From the NCBI RefSeq assembly GCF_031180965.1, contig NZ_JAPSLH010000036.1, positions 1 through 37,938 of the forward strand: 37,938 bases of DNA, read 5' to 3'. This document shows positions 29,427-37,938 of the stretch, in pieces (position 1 is the first letter of the stretch; each line of letters begins with the position of its first letter). The translations under genes were made by a program, and so were the position numbers. This DNA comes from Chelativorans sp. (GTDB lineage: Bacteria; Pseudomonadota; Alphaproteobacteria; Rhizobiales; Rhizobiaceae). A model generated the notes under the pieces. That model was given only the letters and a program-made list of their open reading frames with translations, did not search any database and had not been told where the DNA came from.

Positions 29427-31300
29427 TGACCTTTCCTGCGCTGTCCCGCCGTCATTTCTTGAAGATGTCGGGAGCGGCCGCGGCCGCTCCGCTCCTTCCC
29501 CGCAAAGCCTTCGCCGAAGTGGCTACCGGCGTGCCGCTCCACGGATTGTCGGCCTTCGGTGACCTCAAATACCCGGCTGATTTCACCCATTTCGGGTATG
29601 TCAGCCTTGATGCGCCGAAGGGCGGCACGTTCAATTTCCAGCCCGGCTACTGGTTCTTCAACCAGAACGTCCAGACCTTTAACACGCTGAACAGCTTCGT
29701 GCGCACCGGCGATGCGCCCCCACGCATGGAGATGTGCTTCGACAGCTTGATGGCGAGCGCATGGGACGAGCCTGACGCGGTCTATTGCCACGTGGCGGAA
29801 ACCGTGACGCTTTCGGAAGATCGCAACAGCTTCACCTTCAAGCTGCGTCCGGAAGCGCGCTTCCATGATGGGTCGCCGATTAGTGCAGAGGACGTCGCGT
29901 TCAGCTACAATCTCCTGAAGGAGAAGGGGCATCCGGACTTCCTTCTGACGCTGGTGGAGATGACATCCGCGGAGGCGACGAGCCCAAACGAATTCCGGCT
30001 GACCTTCTCGGGAAAGCAGTCCGATCGTACCATCCTCGATGTGGTCGGTTTCCCGATTTTCTCTAGGGCGTCGCTGGAAGGAAAGGCGTTCGACAGCTCG
30101 ACGCTCGAGCCGCTGCTGGGTTCCGGCCCCTACAAGGTCGGGCAGTTCTCGCCCGGGCGCTACATCGAATACGAACGGGTCGGCGACTATTGGGCCAAGA
30201 ATCTGCCCACCGGCCGCGGCCTCAACCACTTCGACCGGGTGCGCATCGAGTTCTACAGCGACCGCAATGCCGCCTTCGAGGCGTTCAAGAAGGGCGACAT
30301 CTTCTGGCGCGGCGAGTTCACCTCGCGAGTGTGGGCAACCGGCTACGATTTTCCAGCGGTTCGCGACGGCCGCGTCGTCAAGCGCGAGTTCCCCTCCGAA
30401 CTTCGGCCCTACTTCTACTGCAAGGCGCTGAACCAACGCCGCGAAAGGTTCCGCGATCCGCGCGTGCGGGAAGCGATCGCCCTCTGCTTCGACTTCGAAT
30501 GGATCAACAAGAACCTTTTTTACGGACTCTACGACCGCTCTCATTCCCCCTTTGAGCAGTCGCCGTACAAGGCGGACGGCCTGCCGGGTCAGGAGGAGCT
30601 TGCGTTGCTGGAGCCCTTGCGCGGCAAGATCCCTGATGCCGCATTCGGCGAGGCGGTCCTCCAGCCCTCCTCAGATGGCAGCGGCCGCGACCGGCGGATG
30701 CTCCGCCGCGCCCGGGAGCTTCTGGAAGAGGCCGGCTGGCAGAGCCCGGATGGAGTGCTTCACAACGTGGCCGGCGAGCGCTTCACTTTGGAATATCTGG
30801 TCAACGACGAGACATTCCTGCGGATCGAGCCGAGTTTCATCGCCAATCTGCGTGCGATCGGGATCGATGCGCGCATGCGTCAGGTGGATCCGACGCAATA
30901 CCAGCTGCGCCGGGTAAGCTTCGATTTCGACCTGATCGACATAGCCTTCTCATTGGGCGCCACACCCACTTACGACAGCCTCGTGCAGTTCTTCCATTCG
31001 CGCACATCCGCAGTCGAGGGCTCTCACAATTATCCCGGAATGGCCGATCCGGCCGTCGATGTTCTGATAGAACGGGCGGGCGCGGCACAAACGCGCGAAG
31101 CCTTCACCGCTGCTATGCGAGCGCTCGATCGGGTCTTGCGCGCGAGACGCGACTGGATTCCAAATTGGCACACGCCGAATCACCGGGTGGCATACTGGGA
31201 TATGTTCGGCTTCAAGGAGCCGAAGCCCGACTACTTCTTCCCCACGGAGGCGCTGTGGTGGTACGACGAGGAAAAGGCAAAGGCGATTGGGAAAGCATAA
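29426..31300 (+). CDS. yejA2: Peptide ABC transporter binding protein YejA2 (Tat-exported)
   Basis: A 624-residue paralogue of YejA1. It has a twin-arginine signal, SRRHFLKMSGAAAAAPLL (RR at 8-9), unlike the Sec signal of YejA1. Blocks: THFGYVSLDAPKGGTFNF (about 51-68), ARFHDGSPISAEDVAFSYNLLKEKG (about 146-170), PLLGSGPYKVGQFSPGRYIEYERVGDYWAKN (about 230-260) and FRDPRVREAIALCFDFEWIN. ATG 29426 overlaps the yejA1 stop by one base; an in-frame GTG three bases earlier is an alternative. It is followed 54 bases later by yejB. Two binding proteins on one transporter suggest a wider peptide range, an inference. Confidence 0.92.
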   Translation: MTFPALSRRHFLKMSGAAAAAPLLPRKAFAEVATGVPLHGLSAFGDLKYPADFTHFGYVSLDAPKGGTFNFQPGYWFFNQNVQTFNTLNSFVRTGDAPPRMEMCFDSLMASAWDEPDAVYCHVAETVTLSEDRNSFTFKLRPEARFHDGSPISAEDVAFSYNLLKEKGHPDFLLTLVEMTSAEATSPNEFRLTFSGKQSDRTILDVVGFPIFSRASLEGKAFDSSTLEPLLGSGPYKVGQFSPGRYIEYERVGDYWAKNLPTGRGLNHFDRVRIEFYSDRNAAFEAFKKGDIFWRGEFTSRVWATGYDFPAVRDGRVVKREFPSELRPYFYCKALNQRRERFRDPRVREAIALCFDFEWINKNLFYGLYDRSHSPFEQSPYKADGLPGQEELALLEPLRGKIPDAAFGEAVLQPSSDGSGRDRRMLRRARELLEEAGWQSPDGVLHNVAGERFTLEYLVNDETFLRIEPSFIANLRAIGIDARMRQVDPTQYQLRRVSFDFDLIDIAFSLGATPTYDSLVQFFHSRTSAVEGSHNYPGMADPAVDVLIERAGAAQTREAFTAAMRALDRVLRARRDWIPNWHTPNHRVAYWDMFGFKEPKPDYFFPTEALWWYDEEKAKAIGKA

Positions 31301-31354
31301 GACCGGCGTGACTCTCCTCCCCGCTAACACATCACCGACCGGGGCAATCGGCTG

Positions 31355-32452
31355 ATGGGCGCTTACATCCTCCGCCGCCTGCTGCTCATGATCCCGACCC
31401 TTTTGGGGATCATGGCGATCTCCTTCATCGTGGTTCAGTTCGCGCCTGGCGGTCCGGTGGAGCAGGTGATCGCCCAGGTGACCGGCCAGGCCGGCGGTGC
31501 CGACGCACGCATCTCCGGCGGCGGCGGGGACATCGGCGCGCAAAGCTTCGAATCGGCCGGGGGCACCTCCCGGTATCGCGGCGCCCAGGGCCTCGACCCA
31601 GAATTCATTGCCCAGCTCGAAAGGCAGTTCGGCTTCGACAAGCCGCCGCTGGAGCGCTTCGGCCTGATGCTTTGGAACTATATCCGCTTCGATTTCGGCG
31701 AGAGCTATTTCCGCGACATCTCGGTTGTCGACCTCATCCTCGAGAAGATGCCGGTGTCCATCTCACTCGGCATCTGGATCACGCTCATTTCCTACGGCAT
31801 CTCGATCCCGCTCGGCATCCGCAAGGCGGTGAAAGACGGCACGCCCTTCGATGTGTGGACCAGCGGTATCGTCATAATCGCCTATGCGATTCCGAGTTTT
31901 CTCTTTGCGATCCTGCTGATGGTGCTGTTCGCCGGCGGGTCCTTCTTCGACTGGTTTCCGCTGCGCGGGCTGACATCGGACAATTGGGCCTCGCTCTCCT
32001 GGCCCGAGCGGATCCTCGATTATTTCTGGCACCTGACCCTGCCGCTGACCGCCCTCGTCCTATCCGCCTTCGCCACGACCACGCTGCTCACCAAGAACTC
32101 GTTCCTGGACGAGATCCGCAAGCAATATGTGGTCACCGCCCGCGCAAAAGGTCTTTCGGAGCGGCAGGCGCTCTACGGCCACGTTTTCCGCAACGCGATG
32201 CTGCTGATCATTGCGGGCTTCCCCGGCGCCTTCATCTCCTCCTTCTTCACCGGGTCGCTACTCATCGAGAGCATCTTCTCCCTCGACGGACTCGGCCTTC
32301 TCGGCTTCCGGTCGATCATCGACCGGGACTATCCGGTCGTCTTCGCCACGCTCTACATCTTTTCGCTCATCGGCCTCATCGTGAGCCTCATCTCCGACCT
32401 CACCTACACGCTGATCGATCCGCGCATCGATTTCGAGCGGAGGGATGTCTAG
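31355..32452 (+). CDS. yejB: Peptide ABC transporter permease YejB
   Basis: A 365-residue inner-membrane permease, the same length as E. coli YejB. It starts [37 protein letters not shown], the DppB/YejB signature with the first membrane helix, then has a long periplasmic part with [24 protein letters not shown], and about five further helices. The EAA-like cytoplasmic loop lies around [26 protein letters not shown] (about 252-278). The stop overlaps the yejE GTG by one base. It pairs with YejE to form the channel. Confidence 0.95.
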   Translation: MGAYILRRLLLMIPTLLGIMAISFIVVQFAPGGPVEQVIAQVTGQAGGADARISGGGGDIGAQSFESAGGTSRYRGAQGLDPEFIAQLERQFGFDKPPLERFGLMLWNYIRFDFGESYFRDISVVDLILEKMPVSISLGIWITLISYGISIPLGIRKAVKDGTPFDVWTSGIVIIAYAIPSFLFAILLMVLFAGGSFFDWFPLRGLTSDNWASLSWPERILDYFWHLTLPLTALVLSAFATTTLLTKNSFLDEIRKQYVVTARAKGLSERQALYGHVFRNAMLLIIAGFPGAFISSFFTGSLLIESIFSLDGLGLLGFRSIIDRDYPVVFATLYIFSLIGLIVSLISDLTYTLIDPRIDFERRDV

Positions 32453-33603
32453 TGTCGGACATCCAGTCCAAGGCGCAGGTGGAGCGGGTGCGGCAGCAGG
32501 TCGCCCGTCCCTGGCTTTCGCCGATCAACCAGCGGCGCTGGCAGAATTTCAAGGCGAACCGCCGCGGATACTGGTCCTTGTGGATCTTCCTGGCGCTCTT
32601 TGTCCTTTCCTTGCTTGCCGAGTTCATCGCCAACGACAAGCCGATCGTCGCCTCCTACAGGGGCGAGATCCTCTTCCCCGTCCTGGTGGATTATCCGGAA
32701 GAGAAATTCGGCGGGTTCCTGGCCGTCACCGACTATCGCGATCCCTTCATCCAGGACGAGATCAATGCAAATGGCTGGATGATCTGGCCGCCGATCCGCT
32801 ACTCCTATCGCACGGTGAACAGCGAGATTCCGGAGGCGGCGCCGGCCAAGCCGTCCTGGCTCTACACCAAGGAGGAGCGGTGTTCCCGCTACCCGCTGGG
32901 TGTCGACGACCCCAACTGCACGATCGGCAACTGGAACTGGCTCGGCACGGACGACCAGGCGCGCGATGTGCTTGCGCGGGTGATCTATGGTTTCCGCATC
33001 TCGGTCCTCTTCGGCCTGATCCTGACCGCCTTGTCCGCCGTCATCGGCGTGTCGGCGGGTGCCGTGCAGGGCTATTTCGGCGGCTGGACCGATCTCCTCT
33101 TCCAGCGCTTCATCGAGATCTGGTCGTCCATCCCTGTCCTCTACCTCATCCTCATCATCGCCGCCGTGCTGCCGCCGGGCTTCTGGATCCTGCTCGGCAT
33201 CATGCTGCTTTTCTCCTGGGTTGCCTTTGTCGGTGTGGTGCGGGCTGAATTCCTGCGCGCGCGCAACTTCGAATATGTGAGTGCGGCGCGCGCCTTGGGC
33301 GTGCCGAACCGCACCATCATGTGGCGCCACCTCCTGCCCAATGCGATGGTCGCCACGCTGACCTTCCTGCCCTTCATCCTCAATGGCTCGATCACCACGC
33401 TGACCTCGCTGGACTTCCTGGGTTTCGGCCTGCCGCCGGGCTCCCCCTCCTTGGGTGAGCTTCTGCGCCAGGGTCAGCGCAACCTGAACGCCCCCTGGCT
33501 CGGCATCACCGGCTTCTTCAGCCTGTCCATCATGCTGTCTCTCCTGATCTTCGTCGGCGAGGCGGTGCGCGACGCCTTCGATCCGCGCAAGATCTTCCGA
33601 TGA
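32452..33603 (+). CDS. yejE: Peptide ABC transporter permease YejE
   Basis: A 383-residue permease starting with GTG at 32452, directly overlapping the yejB stop. The N-terminus SPINQRRWQNFKANRRGYWSLWIFLALFVLSLLAEFIAND contains the first helix, and a long periplasmic region includes YRDPFIQDEINANGWMIWPPIRYSY, as in YejE. The transport domain (about 175-380) has the EAA loop FEYVSAARALGVPNRTIMWRHLLPNAM. It is about 40 residues longer than E. coli YejE, through the N-terminal and periplasmic parts. The ATGA overlap with yejF couples translation. Confidence 0.95.
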   Translation: MSDIQSKAQVERVRQQVARPWLSPINQRRWQNFKANRRGYWSLWIFLALFVLSLLAEFIANDKPIVASYRGEILFPVLVDYPEEKFGGFLAVTDYRDPFIQDEINANGWMIWPPIRYSYRTVNSEIPEAAPAKPSWLYTKEERCSRYPLGVDDPNCTIGNWNWLGTDDQARDVLARVIYGFRISVLFGLILTALSAVIGVSAGAVQGYFGGWTDLLFQRFIEIWSSIPVLYLILIIAAVLPPGFWILLGIMLLFSWVAFVGVVRAEFLRARNFEYVSAARALGVPNRTIMWRHLLPNAMVATLTFLPFILNGSITTLTSLDFLGFGLPPGSPSLGELLRQGQRNLNAPWLGITGFFSLSIMLSLLIFVGEAVRDAFDPRKIFR

Positions 33604-35228
33604 CCTCTTCCCTCCTCTCCATTCGCGACCTCTCCGTTGCCTTCGCGCAGGGCGGCAGGGAGACGCTTGCCGTCGACCGGATCTCCTTCGATATCCTTCC
33701 GGGCGAGACGGTGGCTTTGGTGGGCGAATCGGGTTCGGGCAAATCTGTCACCGCGCTCTCCGTGCTGAAGCTTTTGCCCTATCCCTCGGCAAGCCACCCC
33801 TCCGGGCAAATTCTCTACGAGGGGCAGGACCTCCTCGACAGCGACGAGACGGATCTGCGGCGCGTGCGCGGCGACGATATCAGCATGATCTTTCAGGAGC
33901 CGATGACCTCCCTCAACCCGCTGCACACAATCGAGCGGCAGGTGGGCGAGGTTCTGAAGATCCACCGCGGCATGGGCGACCGCGCGGCGCGGGAGCGCAC
34001 ACTGCAGCTGTTGAACCAGGTGGGCATTCGCGAACCTGAGAAGCGGCTCGACGCCTTCCCGCACCAGCTTTCCGGCGGACAGCGTCAGCGCGTGATGATC
34101 GCCATGGCGCTGGCCTGCGAGCCTAAGCTGCTGATCGCCGACGAGCCGACCACCGCGCTGGACGTGACCGTGCAGGCGCAGATCCTGGAGCTTCTTGCCG
34201 GCTTGAAGCGCCAAAAAAACCTATCCATGCTTTTCATCACCCACGATCTCGGCATTGTCCGCAAGGTGGCGGACCGAGTCTGCGTCATGACGCGCGGCAA
34301 GATTGTCGAGAGCGGGCCGACCGCAGAGATTTTCGCCAATCCGCGGCATGAATACACGCGCCATCTGCTCGCCGCCGAACCGAAGGGGGAGCCGCCGCAG
34401 GCGGACCTTTCGGCGGAGAAGGTGATGGAGGGGGACGAGGTCAAGGTCTGGTTCCCGATCAAGCGCGGGTTTCTCAGGCGCACCGTCGACCATGTGAAGG
34501 CGGTCGACGGGGTGGATGTGGCCGTGCGGGCCGGGCAGACCCTGGGCGTGGTGGGGGAATCGGGCTCGGGCAAGACCACGCTCGGCCTTGCCCTGTCGCG
34601 GATGATCTCCTCCGAGGGCGAGATCCGGTTCCGGGGGCGGCGGATCGACGGGCTGTCCTTTCGCGAGATGCGGCCCTTGAGGCGGGAGATGCAGATCGTC
34701 TTCCAGGACCCTTTCGGCTCGCTGAGCCCCCGGATGTCTGTGGCGGAAATCATCCAGGAAGGGCTGAAGATTCACGAGCCGAGGCTTTCGGCGGAGGAGC
34801 GCGACGCGCAGGTGGTGGGCGTCTTGACCGAGGTCGGGCTCGATCCGGAGGCGCGGTTCCGCTACCCGCACGAATTCTCCGGCGGGCAGCGTCAGCGCAT
34901 CGCCATCGCCCGGGCGATGGTACTGAAGCCCAGATTCGTGATGCTGGACGAGCCGACCTCGGCGCTGGACATGAGCGTGCAAGCGCAGGTGGTCGATCTC
35001 CTGCGCGACCTGCAGAAGCGGCACAACCTCGCCTATCTCTTCATCAGCCACGACCTGAAGGTGGTGCGCGCGCTCGCCAACGAGGTGATCGTGATGCGCA
35101 ACGGCAAGGTGGTGGAGGCGGGCACGGCGGACCAGATCTTCCGCGAGCCGCGCACGGAGTACACGCGGGCGCTGATCGCCGCCGCCTTCGAGATCGCGGC
35201 GGCCCCCACGGGCGTGGTGAGCGAATAG
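33600..35228 (+). CDS. yejF: Peptide ABC transporter dual ATPase YejF
   Basis: A 542-residue fusion of two ABC ATPases that power the YejBE channel. The first domain (about 1-270) has GESGSGKS (42-49), [22 protein letters not shown] and [16 protein letters not shown]. The second (about 280-540) has GESGSGKTT (about 318-326), [27 protein letters not shown] and [16 protein letters not shown]. All catalytic motifs in both halves are intact. The length is close to E. coli YejF (about 529). It starts by ATGA overlap with yejE and closes the five-gene transporter operon; the next gene starts 13 bases later. Confidence 0.96.
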   Translation: MTSSLLSIRDLSVAFAQGGRETLAVDRISFDILPGETVALVGESGSGKSVTALSVLKLLPYPSASHPSGQILYEGQDLLDSDETDLRRVRGDDISMIFQEPMTSLNPLHTIERQVGEVLKIHRGMGDRAARERTLQLLNQVGIREPEKRLDAFPHQLSGGQRQRVMIAMALACEPKLLIADEPTTALDVTVQAQILELLAGLKRQKNLSMLFITHDLGIVRKVADRVCVMTRGKIVESGPTAEIFANPRHEYTRHLLAAEPKGEPPQADLSAEKVMEGDEVKVWFPIKRGFLRRTVDHVKAVDGVDVAVRAGQTLGVVGESGSGKTTLGLALSRMISSEGEIRFRGRRIDGLSFREMRPLRREMQIVFQDPFGSLSPRMSVAEIIQEGLKIHEPRLSAEERDAQVVGVLTEVGLDPEARFRYPHEFSGGQRQRIAIARAMVLKPRFVMLDEPTSALDMSVQAQVVDLLRDLQKRHNLAYLFISHDLKVVRALANEVIVMRNGKVVEAGTADQIFREPRTEYTRALIAAAFEIAAAPTGVVSE

Positions 35229-35241
35229 CCAGGGAGGAATC

Positions 35242-36195
35242 ATGACCGAGAAGCCGGCCGCCGGCCGCATCCTGCTTTCCGTGACGGGCATGTATCCGCA
35301 GCGCTGGTACGAGCTTCTGTCCCGGGCGCGGCCGGTGGTGCTGGAGCCGGAGGGCGAGGCCGACCCGACGATCCACTATGCGGTCGTGTGGAAGCAGAAG
35401 CGTGGCGTCCTGAAGCGGCTGCCGAACCTGAAGGTGATCTTCTCGGCCGGCGCGGGCGTCGACCATCTGCTCGCCGACCCTGAGCTTCCGGACGTGCCGA
35501 TCGTGCGCGTGGTGGCGGAGAATCTTACGCAATACATGGTCGAATATGTCTCATGGCGCGTGCTCGACCATCACCGCCAGGGATTTGCCTACCGCGCGCA
35601 GCAGGCGCAGAAAATCTGGCACGAGCCGCACCAGCCGCCCGCCGGCGAGGTGGCCGTCGGCATCATGGGGCTGGGAGAACTCGGCGGGGCAGCGGCGAGG
35701 GCCCTCCTGGCGCTGGGATTTAAGGTGAACGGCTGGAGCCGGCGGGAGAAGCGGGTGGAGGGCGTCACCACTTTTCATGGCGAGGCGGGACTGACGCCCT
35801 TCCTCAATGCCACGGATATTCTCGTGGTGCTCCTGCCGCTCACGCCCGCCACGGAGGGTATCATCGACCACTCTGTGCTCAAGCGGCTGAGGCAGAACGG
35901 GCCGCTCGGCGGACCTTGCCTCGTCAATGCCGGGCGCGGCCGGCTGCAGAAGGAGGCGGACATCCTGCGGGCGCTGGAGGAGGGCGTTCTGAAGGAGGCG
36001 AGCCTCGACGTCTTCGAGACGGAGCCGCTTCCGGAAAAGAGCCCGCTCTGGACGCACCCGAAGGTTTTTGTGACGCCGCATGCGGCGGCGACTTCCGATG
36101 CGGCGCAGCTGGTGCCGCTGATGCTGGCCCAGATAGAGGCCTTCGAGCGCGGCGAGCCGCTCAGGAACGTGGTGGACCGCGAAGCGGGCTACTGA
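35242..36195 (+). CDS. ghrA: Glyoxylate/hydroxypyruvate reductase, GhrA-like
   Basis: A 317-residue NAD(P)-dependent D-2-hydroxyacid dehydrogenase. The nucleotide-binding motif is GLGELGG (143-149). Catalytic triad positions are visible: Arg in VNAGRGRLQKEAD (near 234), Glu in DVFETEPLPEKSPLW (near 258) and His in VFVTPHAAATSD (near 282). The short N-terminal substrate domain with VIFSAGAGVDHLL is typical of the GhrA subgroup. It lies 13 bases after yejF with GGGAGGAATC upstream, so it is probably the last gene of the yej transcript, although a functional link to peptide uptake is not evident. Confidence 0.92.
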   Translation: MTEKPAAGRILLSVTGMYPQRWYELLSRARPVVLEPEGEADPTIHYAVVWKQKRGVLKRLPNLKVIFSAGAGVDHLLADPELPDVPIVRVVAENLTQYMVEYVSWRVLDHHRQGFAYRAQQAQKIWHEPHQPPAGEVAVGIMGLGELGGAAARALLALGFKVNGWSRREKRVEGVTTFHGEAGLTPFLNATDILVVLLPLTPATEGIIDHSVLKRLRQNGPLGGPCLVNAGRGRLQKEADILRALEEGVLKEASLDVFETEPLPEKSPLWTHPKVFVTPHAAATSDAAQLVPLMLAQIEAFERGEPLRNVVDREAGY

Positions 36196-36215
36196 GCGGC
36201 TCGGCCCTTTCTCAG

Positions 36216-37364
36216 TCACTCGGCGGCGGCGGTGCGCGTCGAGAACTCGAAGCTTTTCGTCAGCCGCACGCCGAGCGCATGGGTGTCGATCTCCGCCTCG
36301 CGCGCGAAGCCGTAGCCGAGGCTGACATCCACCCCGTTGTCGAAGGTGTAGCCGCCGGAGACCTGCGCCAGATAGTCAGTCTGGTCGTCGCCGCCGTCGA
36401 AATCGAACTTGCGGATCGTGCCGGCGATCTCGCCGTGCCAGGGGCCGCTGGCGAGCGCCAGGCCGGAGGTGACATAGAGCGCGTCGTCGAGCGAGCCGCC
36501 GTAGTTGGAGAAATAGGCCACCTCGCCATTGAGCGCGAGGCTCGCGCCGTTGCCGAGGTCAAGGCTCTGGGCAAGGCCCGCGGCAAAGCCGTTCTCGTCC
36601 TCCGGGTCGCCGAGACCGGCGGAAAGGTGGCGGTAGCCGAGGTGATAGGAAAAGCCGGAGAGGCCCGGAAAATCCTTGCCGTCGAGCGTGACGGAGAAAT
36701 TGTCGAGCTCTTCGGTATTGCCCGCGCCGCCGTCGATCACGTCGAGGCGCCCGCGGCGGGTGAAGACGGATTCGGAAAGGGCGGTCGTGTCGGCGAAGAA
36801 GACATTGGCGCCCAGCGTATGGGTGCCGTGGCCGGCGGTCTCGAATGTGTAGGCGAGGCCGAGGCCAAACTGCTCGGAGAGCTCGTAGTCCTCCGCGAAA
36901 TCGGTGCCGTAGACGCCGGGCGTGATGTCCCATGCCGTGCCGAAGCCCGGGCCGAACTTGCCGGCCACGACGGAGAATTTGCCGAGATCGGCCTGGAGGT
37001 TCAGCGTATCGACATAAAGGCCCATATCGCCGAAATGGCGGTCCTCGAAGGGCCCGGGGTCCTCCACGGCTTCCAGCGTAAGGCCGGCATTGATGGAGAA
37101 GATCGGCGTGAGGCCGACGGTGAGGCCGAGCCAGGCCTCGAAGAAGAGGTCGTTGATCTCGTTGGCCGGATCGTCGGAGCGGAAGACATAGTCATCGCCC
37201 AAGGTCAGTTCGAGCACTCCGTCCACATAGGGGTAGGTCTCGGCGGGCATCGGCCGGCCGGCCCCTGCGGAGTCGGCCGCCGCCGCGGGCGGGGCGGCAA
37301 GAACTCCCGCCGCAAGAAGCGTCCCTGCGGCAAGGCCGGCTTTGGAGTTGCGTAGAAACGGCAT
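36216..37364 (-). CDS. Outer-membrane beta-barrel (porin-like) protein
   Basis: A 382-residue secreted protein with a clear signal peptide (KAGLAAGTLLAAGVLAAPPAAAAD, cleavage near 30). The mature part is a series of short amphipathic strands with alternating aromatic and glycine residues, such as FGLGLAYTFET, GFSYHLGYRHLSAG and VDVSLGYGFAREAEIDTHALGVRLTKSFEF, which indicates an outer-membrane barrel of about 14-16 strands. The last strand does not end in the usual terminal Phe; eight residues (STRTAAAE) follow it. GGGGGA lies upstream of the ATG at 37364. It is convergent with ghrA, 20 bases apart. The exact family is not recognised. Confidence 0.75.
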   Translation of the reverse strand: MPFLRNSKAGLAAGTLLAAGVLAAPPAAAADSAGAGRPMPAETYPYVDGVLELTLGDDYVFRSDDPANEINDLFFEAWLGLTVGLTPIFSINAGLTLEAVEDPGPFEDRHFGDMGLYVDTLNLQADLGKFSVVAGKFGPGFGTAWDITPGVYGTDFAEDYELSEQFGLGLAYTFETAGHGTHTLGANVFFADTTALSESVFTRRGRLDVIDGGAGNTEELDNFSVTLDGKDFPGLSGFSYHLGYRHLSAGLGDPEDENGFAAGLAQSLDLGNGASLALNGEVAYFSNYGGSLDDALYVTSGLALASGPWHGEIAGTIRKFDFDGGDDQTDYLAQVSGGYTFDNGVDVSLGYGFAREAEIDTHALGVRLTKSFEFSTRTAAAE

Positions 37365-37745
37365 GAGGTCCCCCGGTTCTGGTCTTCTCTATTCGGAAAA
37401 CTCGGCCGCCCCGCGCCGGAAGTCCGCCCGCCGGACAGGCGGCCTGAGCTTCGGCAGGCGCCGCGGATGCGTGGAATGGAATGGAAGCGGGGAATGGGCG
37501 CCCGAGCCGGCCCGATGGTCCGGCAGCCCGCTCCGCCGAAAGGGAATTGCGCCCGAATCATCCGGTGTGTCATCCGCCCCGCTCCGTGACTGTCGCATGG
37601 CCAGTGCACTGCAGCAATAGCCCTGCCGCGCCGCGCGGCCGACCTGCTGGAGGCCGGCAAGGACGCTTTTCCGCCCTCCGCCATGGCTCCGGGCGTTCGT
37701 CGCTGGAAGGGAAATCACCGGCCTTTCCTGGTTTCGGCTAGCACT
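37365..37745. other. Gene-free stretch before the right-hand repeat
   Basis: This 381-bp stretch lies upstream of the outer-membrane protein gene and must contain its promoter, but no convincing -35/-10 pair was found. A small tandem GGAATGGAATGGAA occurs near 37476-37490. The reading frames here have no recognisable protein features. Confidence 0.5.
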
Positions 37746-37938
37746 CATCGCTGCCACGCCCGGCTTTCGCCGTCTGGCCATTGAGGAAGGTGGGAAGCGG
37801 GGCGCGTGATCCGTGCCTCTCTGTTAGTTTAGGTGGCGCGTCTCACGCGCCCCGCCGGCCGCTGTCCCGACATTGGCCGGTCACTCGGGTTTCTCTTCCG
37901 TCCCGGCTGCACCCAATGAAGGGGGTGGTCTTTGCCGG
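37746..37938 (-). repeat. Right copy of the 193-bp terminal inverted repeat
   Basis: This is the reverse complement of 57-249, with about 6 mismatches in 193 positions. The hairpin GGCGCGT-CTC-ACGCGCC (37835-37851) and the CCGGCC/GGCCGG stem (37855-37880) are intact. The window ends at the point where the left copy's outer CCCGGC/GCCGGG stem would close, so sequence corresponding to 1-56 is not visible on this side. A three-base cluster of changes (AGAGAAACC here against AGAAGAGCC) lies in an unpaired part. Confidence 0.85.

Noticed and set aside
1-37938. Whole window as a transposon or integrated element because of its terminal inverted repeats
   Set aside because: The content is housekeeping and core metabolic genes with no transposase, integrase or target duplication; a dispersed repeat at both ends is the simpler reading.

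Overview
This is a GC-rich chromosomal segment of about 38 kb, almost entirely coding, from an alphaproteobacterium. It is most likely a member of Hyphomicrobiales (Rhizobiales) close to Phyllobacteriaceae or Rhizobiaceae. This placement is inferred from gene content: an ActS/ActR (RegB/RegA) redox two-component system, a YejA1-A2-B-E-F peptide importer with tandem binding proteins, a kdsB-pheA pair divergent from a CycM-type membrane-anchored cytochrome c, a PhoB/PhnF-type C-P lyase operon, and GC-rich palindromic intergenic repeats of the kind common in rhizobia.

Layout. Bases 57-249 and 37746-37938 are near-identical copies (about 97%) of a 193-bp structured repeat in inverted orientation, so the window is bracketed by inverted repeats. 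From 414 to 8718 (minus strand) run, in transcription order, an ABC importer resembling E. coli YnjB-YnjC-YnjD, the helicase HrpB, the histidine kinase ActS and the regulator ActR. A minus-strand phnF (8802-9542) diverges from a plus-strand C-P lyase operon phnG-H-I-J-K-L plus a hexapeptide acyltransferase (9644-14896). The shared promoter carries a clear Pho box and a PhnF-type palindrome. phnM, phnN and the phosphonate transporter are absent from the window.

An iron storage pair, bfd-bfr (15132-15894), follows. Next comes a compact cassette (16056-18813) of an ArsR-type regulator, three AHSA1/SRPBCC proteins, the relic of a fourth, and two VOC-fold proteins. Its promoter is flanked by AACC-N4-GGTT palindromes and probably makes a leaderless mRNA. 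On the minus strand lie ubiE-ubiB (ubiquinone biosynthesis), a VapB-VapC toxin-antitoxin pair, coaBC (coenzyme A) and a GNAT acetyltransferase. A 1-Cys peroxiredoxin, pheA and kdsB follow on the same strand. Then on the plus strand come cycM, the five-gene yej operon, and a GhrA-type 2-hydroxyacid dehydrogenase. A minus-strand outer-membrane beta-barrel protein closes the coding part.

The most unusual features are: (i) GC-rich palindromic repeats that have entered functional positions, forming the C-terminal tail of PhnJ and supplying (and probably hiding in a hairpin) the ribosome-binding site of ynjC; (ii) the ArsR/SRPBCC/VOC cassette with a decayed gene inside it; (iii) the terminal structured inverted repeats; (iv) a roughly 145-residue Ala/Pro/Gly/Gln/Glu tail on CycM. 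No rRNA, tRNA, CRISPR array, prophage or intact insertion sequence was seen.
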